Shown here in pieces: positions 19,800 through 28,128 of a stretch of 64,000 nucleotides of DNA. Source of the DNA: Pseudomonas putida (GTDB taxonomy: Bacteria; Pseudomonadota; Gammaproteobacteria; Pseudomonadales; Pseudomonadaceae); the NCBI RefSeq assembly GCF_025905425.1, contig NZ_CP109603.1:1896001-1960000 (forward strand), in the 5' to 3' direction. Within the stretch, counting starts at the first letter, position 1. Each line of letters starts with the position of its first letter. Position numbers and translations under genes: made by a program. A model generated the notes under the pieces. That model was not told where the DNA came from and ran no database searches. It saw only the letters and a program-made list of their open reading frames with translations.

Positions 19800-20963
19800 A
19801 TGAGCCAGAGTTTCAGCCCGCTGCGTAAGTTTGTTTCGCCTGAAATCATCTTCGGTGCCGGCTGCCGGCATAACGTCGCCAATTACGCCAAGACCTTCGG
19901 CGCCCGCAAGGTACTGGTGGTCAGCGACCCCGGTGTGATTGCCGCCGGTTGGGTGGCGGATGTCGAGGCCAGCCTGCAGGCGCAGGGCATCGATTACTGC
20001 CTGTACACGGCCGTGTCGCCCAACCCTCGGGTCGAAGAGGTCATGCTGGGCGCCGAGATCTACCGGGAGAACCACTGTGACGTGATTGTCGCCGTGGGCG
20101 GCGGCAGCCCGATGGATTGTGGCAAGGCGATCGGCATCGTGGTCGCCCACGGGCGCAGCATCCTTGAGTTCGAAGGCGTGGACATGATCCGCGTGCCCAG
20201 CCCGCCGCTGATCCTGATCCCCACCACGGCCGGCACCTCGGCGGACGTGTCGCAGTTCGTGATCATTTCCAACCAGCAGGAGCGCATGAAGTTTTCCATC
20301 GTCAGCAAGGCCGTGGTGCCCGACGTCTCGCTGATCGACCCGCAAACCACCCTGAGCATGGACCCGTTCCTGTCAGCGTGCACCGGCATCGATGCGCTGG
20401 TGCATGCCATCGAAGCGTTCGTCTCCACCGGCCACGGCCCGTTGACCGACCCCCATGCGCTGGAAGCCATGCGCTTGATCAATGGCAACCTGGTGCAGAT
20501 GATCGCCAACCCGACCGACATCGCCCTGCGCGAGAAGATCATGCTGGGCAGCATGCAGGCCGGGCTGGCGTTTTCCAACGCGATTCTGGGCGCGGTGCAC
20601 GCCATGTCCCACAGCCTGGGCGGTTTTCTCGACTTGCCCCACGGCCTGTGCAACGCCGTGCTGGTGGAACACGTGGTGGCGTTCAACTACAGCTCGGCGC
20701 CGGAGCGTTTCAAGGTGATTGCCGAGGTATTTGGCATTGATTGTCGCGGCCTCAATCACCGGCAGATCTGCGGGCGCCTGGTGGATCACCTGATCGCCCT
20801 GAAGCACGCGATCGGCTTCCACGAAACCCTGGGTTTGCACGGGGTGCGTACGTCCGACATCCCGTTTTTGTCGCAGCATGCGATGGATGACCCGTGCATC
20901 CTCACCAACCCCCGCGAGTCGAGCCAGCGTGATGTCGAGGTCGTCTATGGCGAGGCCCTCTGA
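19800..20963 (+). CDS. ercA: Iron-containing alcohol dehydrogenase-like regulatory protein ErcA
   Basis: This 387-residue group III alcohol dehydrogenase-family protein has the NAD motif AVGGGSPMDCGKAIG, PTTAGTSAD and metal-binding His residues (ALVHAIEAF, HAMSHSLGG, DLPHGL). In P. aeruginosa the homologue next to the hybrid kinase ErcS is needed for ethanol oxidation control, so a sensory as well as a catalytic role is possible. The gene directly overlaps the kinase gene by 17 bases, which supports a joint function. Confidence 0.87.
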   Translation: MSQSFSPLRKFVSPEIIFGAGCRHNVANYAKTFGARKVLVVSDPGVIAAGWVADVEASLQAQGIDYCLYTAVSPNPRVEEVMLGAEIYRENHCDVIVAVGGGSPMDCGKAIGIVVAHGRSILEFEGVDMIRVPSPPLILIPTTAGTSADVSQFVIISNQQERMKFSIVSKAVVPDVSLIDPQTTLSMDPFLSACTGIDALVHAIEAFVSTGHGPLTDPHALEAMRLINGNLVQMIANPTDIALREKIMLGSMQAGLAFSNAILGAVHAMSHSLGGFLDLPHGLCNAVLVEHVVAFNYSSAPERFKVIAEVFGIDCRGLNHRQICGRLVDHLIALKHAIGFHETLGLHGVRTSDIPFLSQHAMDDPCILTNPRESSQRDVEVVYGEAL

Positions 20964-22674
20964 CGAGCAGCAGCGGGCGCTGGCCGGGCTGTTGGGGCTG
21001 GGTGACCACTCGGCCCGCAAAAGCCATTACCCGGAGCTTGCGGCCCGCCTGGACGAGCTGGAGGCCGAACGCAACCGCTACAAATGGCTGTTCGAAAACG
21101 CCGTCCACGGGATTTTCCAAGCCAGCCTGCAAGAGGGCATGCGTGCCGCCAACCCGGCGCTGGCGCGCATGCTGGGCTACGAGAGCCCCCAAGCGGTGCT
21201 GTTTTCCCTGACTGACCTGGCCACCAACCTGTTTGTCGGCGGTGCCGAAGAGCTGCACACCATCACCAGGGCCCTCACGCGTGAACACAGCCTGCACGGC
21301 TACGAAACCCGCTTGCGGCGCAAGGACGGCAGCCACCTCGATGTGCTGATGAACTTGCTGCTCAAGCCCGGCCAGGAAGGCTTGGTCGAAGGCTTCGTCG
21401 CCGACATCACCGAGCGCAAACAGGCTCAGCAGCACCTGCAACAACTTAATGACGAGCTCGAACAACGGGTCGCTGCCCGTACCGATGAACTGCTGGAGGC
21501 CAACCGCAACCTGCAACAGCAGATCACCGAGCGTAAAGCGATTGCCCGGGCCCTGCGCGTTGCCCGCGACGCCGCTGAAACCGCTAACCGCAGCAAGGAC
21601 AAATACCTCGCTGCCGCCAGCCATGACCTGCTGCAACCGCTCAATGCCGCCCGCCTGCTAATTTCGACCCTGCGCGAACGGCAGTTGCCGGAGGCAGAAC
21701 AGCTGCTGGTGGAGCGTACCCACCAGGCACTGGAGGGCGCCGAAGACCTGCTGACCGACCTGTTGGACATCTCCCGGCTCGATCAGGCGGCGGTCAAGCC
21801 TGATGTCGCGTTGTACCGCCTCGACGAACTGTTCGGCCCACTGGTTTCGGAGTTCCGCTCGGTGGCGGATGCCGAAGGCCTGAAACTGCGGGCGCGCGTC
21901 GGCGACTATGCCATCAGCACCGACCTGCGGCTGCTGACACGGATTTTGCGCAACTTTCTCAGCAACGCATGCCGTTACACCGATGAGGGCAAGATCTTGC
22001 TGGGGGCCAGGCGTTGCGGCGGTTGCTTGCGTCTGGAGGTGTGGGATACCGGGCGGGGCATCGCCGAGGATCGGCTGGAGGCCATTTTCCTTGAGTTCAA
22101 TCAGCTGGACGTCGGCCGCGCTGCCGATCGCAAAGGCGTAGGCCTGGGCTTGGCCATCGTCGAGCGGATCGCCAAGATTCTTGGTTACCGGGTCCAGGTG
22201 CGGTCATGGCCGGGCCGTGGCTCGATGTTCAGCATCGAGGTGCCGATCGGCGAAAAAATCCCCCTGCCTATCCACCCAGCCGCGCCGCAGCCCAGTGCCG
22301 GTAACCCGTTGCCGGGCCGGCGGCTGCTGGTGGTCGACAACGAAGTGAGCATCCTCCAGAGCATGGGGGCGCTGCTTGGGCAGTGGGGCTGCGAGGTGGT
22401 GACCGCCACCGACGAGGCGGGTGCCTTGGTGGCCTTGCAGGGGCACGCGCCGGAACTGATCCTGGCGGATTTTCACCTGGATCACGGCGTTGTGGGGTGC
22501 GAGGTGGTCAGGCACTTGCGCGAACATTTTGCCACCGCCATTCCTGCGGTGATCATCACCGCAGACCGCAGCGATCAGTGCCGACGCGCGTTGCACAAGC
22601 TCGGCGCGCCGCTGCTGAACAAGCCGGTCAAACCGGGGAAGTTGCGGGCCGTGTTGAGCCAGTTGCTTGGATAG
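20947..22674 (+). CDS. ercS: Hybrid PAS sensor histidine kinase/response regulator ErcS-like
   Basis: I use the ATG at 20947, inside the 3' end of ercA, for a 575-residue cytoplasmic protein with no membrane segment. Domains in order are: N-terminal helix, PAS (about 45-160; YKWLFENAVHGIF), coiled coil (about 165-205), HisKA with phospho-His in AAASHDLLQPLNA, HATPase (NACRYTDEG, DTGRGIAED, GVGLGLAI) and a C-terminal receiver domain (RRLLVVDNE, Asp in LILADFHLD). It resembles ErcS of the P. aeruginosa ethanol oxidation regulon. The ligand of the PAS domain is unknown. Confidence 0.87.
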   Translation: MARPSDEQQRALAGLLGLGDHSARKSHYPELAARLDELEAERNRYKWLFENAVHGIFQASLQEGMRAANPALARMLGYESPQAVLFSLTDLATNLFVGGAEELHTITRALTREHSLHGYETRLRRKDGSHLDVLMNLLLKPGQEGLVEGFVADITERKQAQQHLQQLNDELEQRVAARTDELLEANRNLQQQITERKAIARALRVARDAAETANRSKDKYLAAASHDLLQPLNAARLLISTLRERQLPEAEQLLVERTHQALEGAEDLLTDLLDISRLDQAAVKPDVALYRLDELFGPLVSEFRSVADAEGLKLRARVGDYAISTDLRLLTRILRNFLSNACRYTDEGKILLGARRCGGCLRLEVWDTGRGIAEDRLEAIFLEFNQLDVGRAADRKGVGLGLAIVERIAKILGYRVQVRSWPGRGSMFSIEVPIGEKIPLPIHPAAPQPSAGNPLPGRRLLVVDNEVSILQSMGALLGQWGCEVVTATDEAGALVALQGHAPELILADFHLDHGVVGCEVVRHLREHFATAIPAVIITADRSDQCRRALHKLGAPLLNKPVKPGKLRAVLSQLLG

Positions 22675-22755
22675 GCCCGTGACAGGCTTGTGAGCGGCAT
22701 CGGGCAGCTGCCGTTGCCGCCACTGACGCCCGAGGCCTGAGCCCATGGGCCATGC

Positions 22756-22957
22756 TCAGAAGGTGTAGTCCAGCATGCCTACGACTGCGCTTTGCAGGCG
22801 CCGCTCGACAATCGGGCTGTCTGCTGCCTCCTTGGACAAATACTGTACGTCCAGCAGGGTTGTGAATGTGGTGTGTTCGCCCAATGGCACGGCCCACGTC
22901 AGATTCATGCCCGTACTGACCAACCCCCCTTTGGCGTCATAGGCCTGGAAGCGGCGA
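22756..22957 (-). pseudogene. 3' fragment of an outer-membrane protein gene (MipA/OmpV-like)
   Basis: About 66 codons read on the minus strand end with a classical outer-membrane barrel terminus (GMLDYTF, terminal Phe, then TGA at 22756-22758). The stretch SKEAADSPIVERR resembles the C-terminal strand pair of MipA/OmpV proteins. There is no start; upstream the frame runs into the truncated topB. It probably marks a deletion or insertion junction between ICE and chromosome. The barrel call is good, the family call moderate. Confidence 0.6.
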
Positions 22958-23606
22958 CGTTCCAGAAGGGTTGCGGCACGAAGCTGGCGATGGCGCGGTC
23001 GCGTTCGACCACCAGGCGCAGGGTTGGCGTTTGGACGCGGCCTACCGGTAGCAGACCGTCGAAGCCGGCGCGGCGGCCGAGCAGGGTGAACAGTCGACTC
23101 AAATTGATGCCCACCAGCCAGTCGGCGCGGGAGCGGGCCAGTGCACAGTGGTACAGCGGCAGGGTCTGTTCGCCTGGACGCAAGGCGGCCAAGGCGCGGC
23201 GGATCGAGGCCTCATCCAGGGCGGACAGCCAGAGGCGCAGGATCGGTCCCTGGTACTGACAGCGCTCAAGGATCTCGCGGGCGATCATCTCACCCTCGCG
23301 ATCAGCATCGGTGGCGATAACCACCTCGCCGCACGTACGCAACAGTTGGTCGATTACCTTCAGCTGGCTGGCGACCTTGGGCTTGACCACCAACTGCCAG
23401 CGGCTGGGAATGATCGGCAAGTCGTCCAGCGACCAGCGTTTGTAATCACCATAGGTTTCAGGGGGCGCGGTTTCCAGCAGATGGCCGACGCACCAGGTGA
23501 CGGTGACGTTCTGGCCCTGCAGGCAGCCATCACCGCGCCGGCTGGCCTGCAGGACCCGGGCGATGTCGCGGGCTTGGGACGGTTTCTCGCAAATAAACAG
23601 GCGCAT
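22905..23606 (-). pseudogene. topB: Truncated DNA topoisomerase III (TopB) of an ICE
   Basis: The 233-codon frame holds the N-terminal TOPRIM part (MRLFICEKPSQARDIARVLQ, ATDADREGEMIA) and the start of the gate domain (LLPVGRVQTPTLRLVVERDR). Family members have about 650 residues. Homology ends near FVPQPFWNVA, and the last residues read out of frame into the outer-membrane protein fragment. The catalytic Tyr domain is missing, so the product cannot be an active topoisomerase. topB sits next to ssb in PFGI-1/ICEclc-type elements, as here. Confidence 0.85.
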
Positions 23607-23716
23607 ACGTGGGCCCTCTCGGTGGGTACCGACAGGGTGGGGCAGTGGTCGTGGAACGCTAGGGTAAAGCCGAAACCGGTGGGGTCGATTCGATGTGTCA
23701 GCGCCGGGCGAAACCC

Positions 23717-24076
23717 TTACTTGCGTTGCGCGAGATGAGTGGCCAGCGTTTGCAGAAACTCTAGGGCGAACTGCTTATCGGCGTCGCCCAGCTCCTTGAT
23801 GATCGCGGTGATCTGCTGGCCCTGATCCTGGGGGCGAGGACTGATGGCCAGCAGCAGTTCATCGACGGGGCAACCGTACAGGTCGGCCAACTGCAGCAGC
23901 TTCGTCACGGACAGCTCAACCAGGCCACGCTCCAGGCGCGAGACGGCCTCGCCGGAAATGCGCAGGTGCTCGCCGACCTGGTCCTGGGTCAAGCGGCGGT
24001 CGCGACGATACTTCGCCAACTGGCGGCCAATGTGATGTGGGCTAGGCTCTTTGACGGGCAACGGGGCGCTCTCCAA
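23717..24076 (-). CDS. XRE-family transcriptional regulator
   Basis: This 119-residue protein has an N-terminal Cro/CI-type helix-turn-helix (residues 17-70; RRDRRLTQDQVGEHLRISGE, VSRLERG) and a helical C-terminal part that probably mediates dimerisation. Small XRE regulators commonly sit between topB and ssb in this class of ICE. It lies 110 bases upstream of topB on the same strand. The target is unknown; autorepression or control of ICE genes is likely. Confidence 0.88.
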   Translation of the reverse strand: MESAPLPVKEPSPHHIGRQLAKYRRDRRLTQDQVGEHLRISGEAVSRLERGLVELSVTKLLQLADLYGCPVDELLLAISPRPQDQGQQITAIIKELGDADKQFALEFLQTLATHLAQRK

Positions 24077-24200
24077 TTCGACCCATATGGTTGACTAGCC
24101 ACCTAGGGATATGAACGGCTCAAAGAGTTGACTGACAACCCTATGAGGTGTATCACGAAAAATAACTGCATGACCCGCCCGTTCACACGGAGGCTTCAAC

Positions 24201-24431
24201 TTGCACGGATCCCACCAGAGTGAGGCAGATAAGTTAGCGATCAAGGCCTACGAGCTGTTCATGGCTACCCATCTGGAACCGGACAATGCGCAGGCGCGCG
24301 CGCTGTTGATTGCTTGGGTTCAGGAGAGTCCGGCGCACTGGCGGGCATTCCTTGCCCTGGATCAGTGCCTGACGGAGGTGAAGCAGTTGCTGGAGAGTGG
24401 ACAGCGCGGGAAAGCCCGGCGAGATGGATAG
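24201..24431 (+). CDS. Small protein with FecR N-terminal-like (DUF4880) domain
   Basis: The 76-residue protein starts at TTG (24201), seven bases after ACGGAGG. The sequence, with W-V-Q-E-SP-x-H-WRAFLALD, resembles the helical N-terminal segment of FecR sigma regulators (DUF4880), but there is no membrane segment or FecR domain. It is the only plus-strand gene in this part of the ICE and is divergent from the XRE gene. Function unknown. Confidence 0.6.
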   Translation: MHGSHQSEADKLAIKAYELFMATHLEPDNAQARALLIAWVQESPAHWRAFLALDQCLTEVKQLLESGQRGKARRDG

Positions 24432-24519
24432 CGTGCCGAGCGTCAATGCTGCCCGCCGGCTGAGCTGCGCAACCCCTGCGGTACCGCGCAGGGCGCAGCG
24501 ATTCCACTGACTTCCACCT

Positions 24520-24948
24520 TCACCCGGCCTTGCGCGGAGCTTTCTTGCCACCGCCTTTACGCGTGGCGTTGGGAGTGTCCTGCGCCTTCTCGCGCATGGT
24601 GACCGAGGCCAGGCGATGCGGCAGGATACCGATGCGCCGCGCTTCGACCTTGAACGTCACCCGCGCGTTGTCTTCGCTGTCCTCCCACTCATCCTTGACC
24701 GTGCGGCCCTCGACCAAGACGCGCATGCCTTTCTGGTACAGCGTGCTCCAGTGCTCGGCATCGCGGTGCCAGAGCTCGACGGGCGCCCAGTAGCCGCCGC
24801 GATCCTCGTAGCCGCCTTCACGCGGTACCGGGTTGTCGAAATAGACGTTCAGCCGCAACAGGCGCCGCGGTTCATCCGGGTTGGAGTTGAACTCCTGGAA
24901 TTCCGGCACGCTGCCGATGTTGCCTTCACCTACAAATAACGTACTCAT
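24520..24948 (-). CDS. ssb: Single-stranded DNA-binding protein, ICE type
   Basis: This 142-residue protein has an OB-fold like SSB (MSTLFVGEGNIGSVPEFQEF, RLNVYFDNPVP, ELWHRDAEHWSTLYQKGMRV, VEGRTV) and a basic tail (GGGKKAPRKAG) in place of the acidic SSB tip. I start at the MSTLF methionine; an ATG three codons earlier is possible. It should coat single-stranded DNA during ICE transfer or replication. It lies in the conserved ssb-DUF3158-TIGR03761 order. Confidence 0.85.
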   Translation of the reverse strand: MSTLFVGEGNIGSVPEFQEFNSNPDEPRRLLRLNVYFDNPVPREGGYEDRGGYWAPVELWHRDAEHWSTLYQKGMRVLVEGRTVKDEWEDSEDNARVTFKVEARRIGILPHRLASVTMREKAQDTPNATRKGGGKKAPRKAG

Positions 24949-24953
24949 GCGGG

Positions 24954-25448
24954 TCACTCCTCGGTGGGGAAGCGGGTAATGGCGAGCTCGGCGGCCTCGA
25001 GCTTGCTGGCACCGGCGACGGCCTGGCGATACAGCGACTGCAGGCTGCTCATCTGCAGGTTCAGCACCACGCGGTTGGTCTCCAGCTGATACAACGCCTG
25101 CCGTAGCTCAGGGTGCAAATGCGGATGAACCACCGCTTCCTGCCACACCTGCACGCCCATGCGCTGAAAGTCCGGACTGCGCCAGCGCAGGAAGTCGGTG
25201 CCCGTCGCGCTGTGCTGGACGACCAGTCGCAGCTCCAGCAGCGAGAAGGGGGGCTGCGCCATGATCGCCAGCATCACCGCCATCAATTCGGCGACCTGAG
25301 TACGCATGCGCAGGATCGTGTTGGCGAACTGCTGCAGCTCCCCCTTACCCTTAAAAGGCTTTAAAAGGCCTTTTAGGGAGGCACCTTGTGCGAACTCGCG
25401 ATAGGCATCCGCTGACAACCGCCGGGCAATTGCATCGGCCAGTGTCAT
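24954..25448 (-). CDS. DUF3158 family ICE protein
   Basis: This 164-residue protein matches, by sequence character and position, the DUF3158 proteins of PFGI-1-type elements. It is mostly helical (GELQQFANTILRMRTQVAEL, QALYQLETNRVVLNLQMSSL) with no membrane segment or catalytic motif. Its start overlaps the stop codon of the TIGR03761 gene by four bases and its stop is next to ssb. Function is unknown; a part in DNA processing during transfer is inferred from the neighbours. Confidence 0.8.
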   Translation of the reverse strand: MTLADAIARRLSADAYREFAQGASLKGLLKPFKGKGELQQFANTILRMRTQVAELMAVMLAIMAQPPFSLLELRLVVQHSATGTDFLRWRSPDFQRMGVQVWQEAVVHPHLHPELRQALYQLETNRVVLNLQMSSLQSLYRQAVAGASKLEAAELAITRFPTEE

Positions 25449-26209
25449 GCCTCACCCCCTTCATCCGGGACTTCCGGTGTAGGTTGTGCCTCGGCCTCCG
25501 GCAGGGCAGGTTGATTCGGCTCATCGGGATCCGACGTGGTCTGGCTCCGTGTGATGGGTGGGGCGAATTGGGAGCGGTGGCTGCCTTCGAGGATCTTGCG
25601 TGGGGGCGTGCCGAACTTGTCGATCGCTTCACGGGCGCGGGCGTTGTTGGCGGCCATGTCATCCCGATTGACCCCCGCCAGGCGATAGCGCTGGGCCAGA
25701 CCGAACAGGCTGCGCAGCTCGTGGGCGCCGCGATCGATCCAGTTTTCCATGTCGGGGCGGCCGATTAAGGCTGTGTGGTGGGCGAGCAGAACGCGGCGCA
25801 CCAGGGCGTCGTAGTCGGTCAGCAGGTAGACCGCGAGAAAGCCCAGCTGGCTGCCGATGAACAGGGGGAGGGTGACGGGATGGATATTGAGGTTGTCGCC
25901 GATATCGACTTGGGTCGGCAGGGCGCGCTCCACTCGACTGACCTGCTTGGTCAGCGCGCGCAGTTCGGCCTTGGCCTGCAGCAGCTTGTCCTCCAGTTGC
26001 AGCATGAACCAGTCGGCGAAGGGGTCATCCTGGCTGCTGGCGTGCTTGAGCAGGTTGGTGACGCCGATGTAACCAGGCATGCCCATGATCGAGTGTACCC
26101 CTTCGCGGCCCATGCGGCCTTGCCACAGCCGCGCCGCATGGTGGGTGTGTAGGGTGAGGGTGATGCTGCTGCGCAGGGAGCCCAGGTTGAGCTGGTAGTG
26201 ATCGGTCAT
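25445..26209 (-). CDS. Integrating conjugative element protein, TIGR03761 (DUF1845) family
   Basis: This 254-residue soluble protein belongs to the TIGR03761/PFL_4669 family known from PFGI-1-like ICEs (LNLGSLRSSITLTLHTHHAA, GRMGREG, FMLQLEDKLLQAKAEL). The last 50 residues are a Pro- and acid-rich disordered tail. It is coupled to the DUF3158 gene by ATGA overlap. No function has been established that I know of. Confidence 0.85.
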   Translation of the reverse strand: MTDHYQLNLGSLRSSITLTLHTHHAARLWQGRMGREGVHSIMGMPGYIGVTNLLKHASSQDDPFADWFMLQLEDKLLQAKAELRALTKQVSRVERALPTQVDIGDNLNIHPVTLPLFIGSQLGFLAVYLLTDYDALVRRVLLAHHTALIGRPDMENWIDRGAHELRSLFGLAQRYRLAGVNRDDMAANNARAREAIDKFGTPPRKILEGSHRSQFAPPITRSQTTSDPDEPNQPALPEAEAQPTPEVPDEGGEA

Positions 26210-26359
26210 CGCCAGTACCTCGCCGTCGGAATGACGCCGACGATGGGCCTATCCGTGCAATTGGACGCGGATCAACGCGAAGGTGGTCCGCTCGTAATTT
26301 CAGGCGGTGGACCTCCTTGGATTCAATGGCATGGGCATCAAATCCACCGAGATCCACTC

Positions 26360-27568
26360 CTAGGTAGGCGCAAGCGAACCTCGGCAGCGTTGCTTCAGTT
26401 CCTCCAGGCAGGAGAGGGCGAGTGGCGAGGCAGTGCGCTGACCACCGCGCTTGGGTCGCTCACCGGGTGGCTGCGCTGGCATGGCCTTCGGTGCGAGCGA
26501 CGGTGCGGTCGTGGCGGTCGTTGCCTCTGCGCGGGCCGCCCACAGGGTGAACTCGCCTTGGCAGGCACGTTTGATCAAGCCCATCAGGTAGGCGACGGGT
26601 TTTCGGATCTCACCGCGGGCGCAGCGCACCGCCGCTTCATTGATCACCGCTTGTTGCTGTTCCGGCTCGAGCTGGCGCATTGCCTGCGAGGCCATGCGCC
26701 GCTCGGTCGGATTCAAGGGTAAATCCTCAGGCCACCGTGCTCGGCCAAACTCGACCTGCGCCAGTACTGTACTTTTTTTGCTTTGGTCTTTCTGTACTGT
26801 ACGGCCGGCGTCGGGATTCCGAACCACAGCCGAAACCGGTGCCTTGCCGCAGGGTTCGGGATCGGTGGCCGAGGTGTGAGCATTCCGAACGGGGTGGCGC
26901 AGACCAGGTTCGGAATGTTGCGCTTGCGCGCTTTCGTTCATCAGCGGCAGCGTTTGTTGCTGTGCCGGCGGCAGTGAGCCCAGCTTGTCCTTGTCGCTCT
27001 GGGCGACGTGCGGGTCGGCTTGAATTTCGGCCAGCACATGCTGCGTCACATCACGCACCCCCTTGGTGGCATGGAAGAGGTTCTGCAGCAGTAGCCCCAC
27101 GTAGCCACTGTCCAGCTCAAGCTGTTCGGCCGCCGTCAACGGATCGCCGTGCAGCACGTAGACGCAACCGCGCAGGCAGCCTTGGGCGTCGCGCGAACGG
27201 TCGACCAGGCTGAGCCAGCGGGTCGTACGCAGGACGTTCAATGCGCGGGCGATGGTCTCGCGCGACGCCTGGGTCCCACAGGGGCTAGTGGCCAAGTAGG
27301 GCTGCAGGTCGTGATAGCGGGGCGTTTTGATCTGGCGCTCGGTGATCAGCCAGTGCAGGACCAGCCAGGTGTTGCGCTCCAACGGGGTCAGCCGACGATC
27401 GAGGAGCAATGCTTGTGGCAAGGGATTGTTGTCGCCGTAGTAGATCGTTCGTAGCGCAGGCTCCGCAACAGCGGCAGCTTGGGTGGCCTCACATTCATTG
27501 CGGCGTCGAAGGGCGTCGTAGCACTGGCGCACCACGTCTTGCCAGTCCACTTCGTAGAAGCTCAGCAT
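26360..27568 (-). CDS. STY4528-family pathogenicity island replication protein
   Basis: I start at 27568 (MLSFYEVDWQDVV), which overlaps the 3' end of the DUF2857 gene by seven bases and gives 402 residues. A winged-helix-like domain lies near residues 40-150 (TPLERNTWLVLHWLITERQI, SRETIARALNVLRTTRW). A less conserved middle follows, then a C-terminal segment (LEPEQQQAVINEA). Proteins of this family occur in ICEs next to ParB and DUF2857 and are thought to take part in element replication. The family call is fairly sure and the mechanism unknown. Confidence 0.8.
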   Translation of the reverse strand: MLSFYEVDWQDVVRQCYDALRRRNECEATQAAAVAEPALRTIYYGDNNPLPQALLLDRRLTPLERNTWLVLHWLITERQIKTPRYHDLQPYLATSPCGTQASRETIARALNVLRTTRWLSLVDRSRDAQGCLRGCVYVLHGDPLTAAEQLELDSGYVGLLLQNLFHATKGVRDVTQHVLAEIQADPHVAQSDKDKLGSLPPAQQQTLPLMNESAQAQHSEPGLRHPVRNAHTSATDPEPCGKAPVSAVVRNPDAGRTVQKDQSKKSTVLAQVEFGRARWPEDLPLNPTERRMASQAMRQLEPEQQQAVINEAAVRCARGEIRKPVAYLMGLIKRACQGEFTLWAARAEATTATTAPSLAPKAMPAQPPGERPKRGGQRTASPLALSCLEELKQRCRGSLAPT

Positions 27569-28113
27569 GGTGCCCCTCCGTACAGTTCGACCTGTTGCCA
27601 GACCAGCGTCAGGCTGATGTTTTGTTCCTCGGCCAGCATCATCATGGTGTCCAGTGGATCGTTGTCCGGATCTTCCGCCCGCAGTTGGCTCCAGCGGTTC
27701 CACACGGCATGCTCCTGGGCTTCACTGAGCTGGACCGGGCGGCCCCTGTGGGTTTCGATCTTCAGCACACGGCGACGCAACGCCGTTTCCGAGTGGTCCA
27801 GGCCGAAACAGCGGTACATGATGGTCGAGCTCGCGCCGAGCTTGAGTGCTCGGTTGATCAAGCGTTCGTTCTGCTCGTCGCGCTCGGCCTGGACGATCAG
27901 GCGCCGTAGCACGGTGATATCGACCTTGACTTCAACCCAGGCGATCGATGAGTGCGCCAGGTGGGACAGGGTGGTCGGTGGCAGGGACTGCAGGACTTCG
28001 ATGTCTTCGTCGGCCAGGCCCAGCGCTTTGCAGCGCTGCAGGCGGCCATGGCGCAGCTCATGCAGCACCTGGTTCAACATGGCGTGGTTCAACAGATTGA
28101 AAGTCGTACTCAT
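27562..28113 (-). CDS. DUF2857 domain protein
   Basis: This 183-residue protein starts at the second methionine (MSTTFNLLNHAMLNQVLHEL). The sequence fits DUF2857, a family found almost only in SPI-7/PFGI-1-type islands between parB and the STY4528-like gene. A helix-turn-helix-like stretch appears near residues 95-125 (LGASSTIMYRCFGLDHSETA), so DNA binding, perhaps as a transcriptional regulator, is possible. Confidence 0.8.
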   Translation of the reverse strand: MSTTFNLLNHAMLNQVLHELRHGRLQRCKALGLADEDIEVLQSLPPTTLSHLAHSSIAWVEVKVDITVLRRLIVQAERDEQNERLINRALKLGASSTIMYRCFGLDHSETALRRRVLKIETHRGRPVQLSEAQEHAVWNRWSQLRAEDPDNDPLDTMMMLAEEQNISLTLVWQQVELYGGAPC

Positions 28114-28128
28114 GAGGTGACTCCTCAT

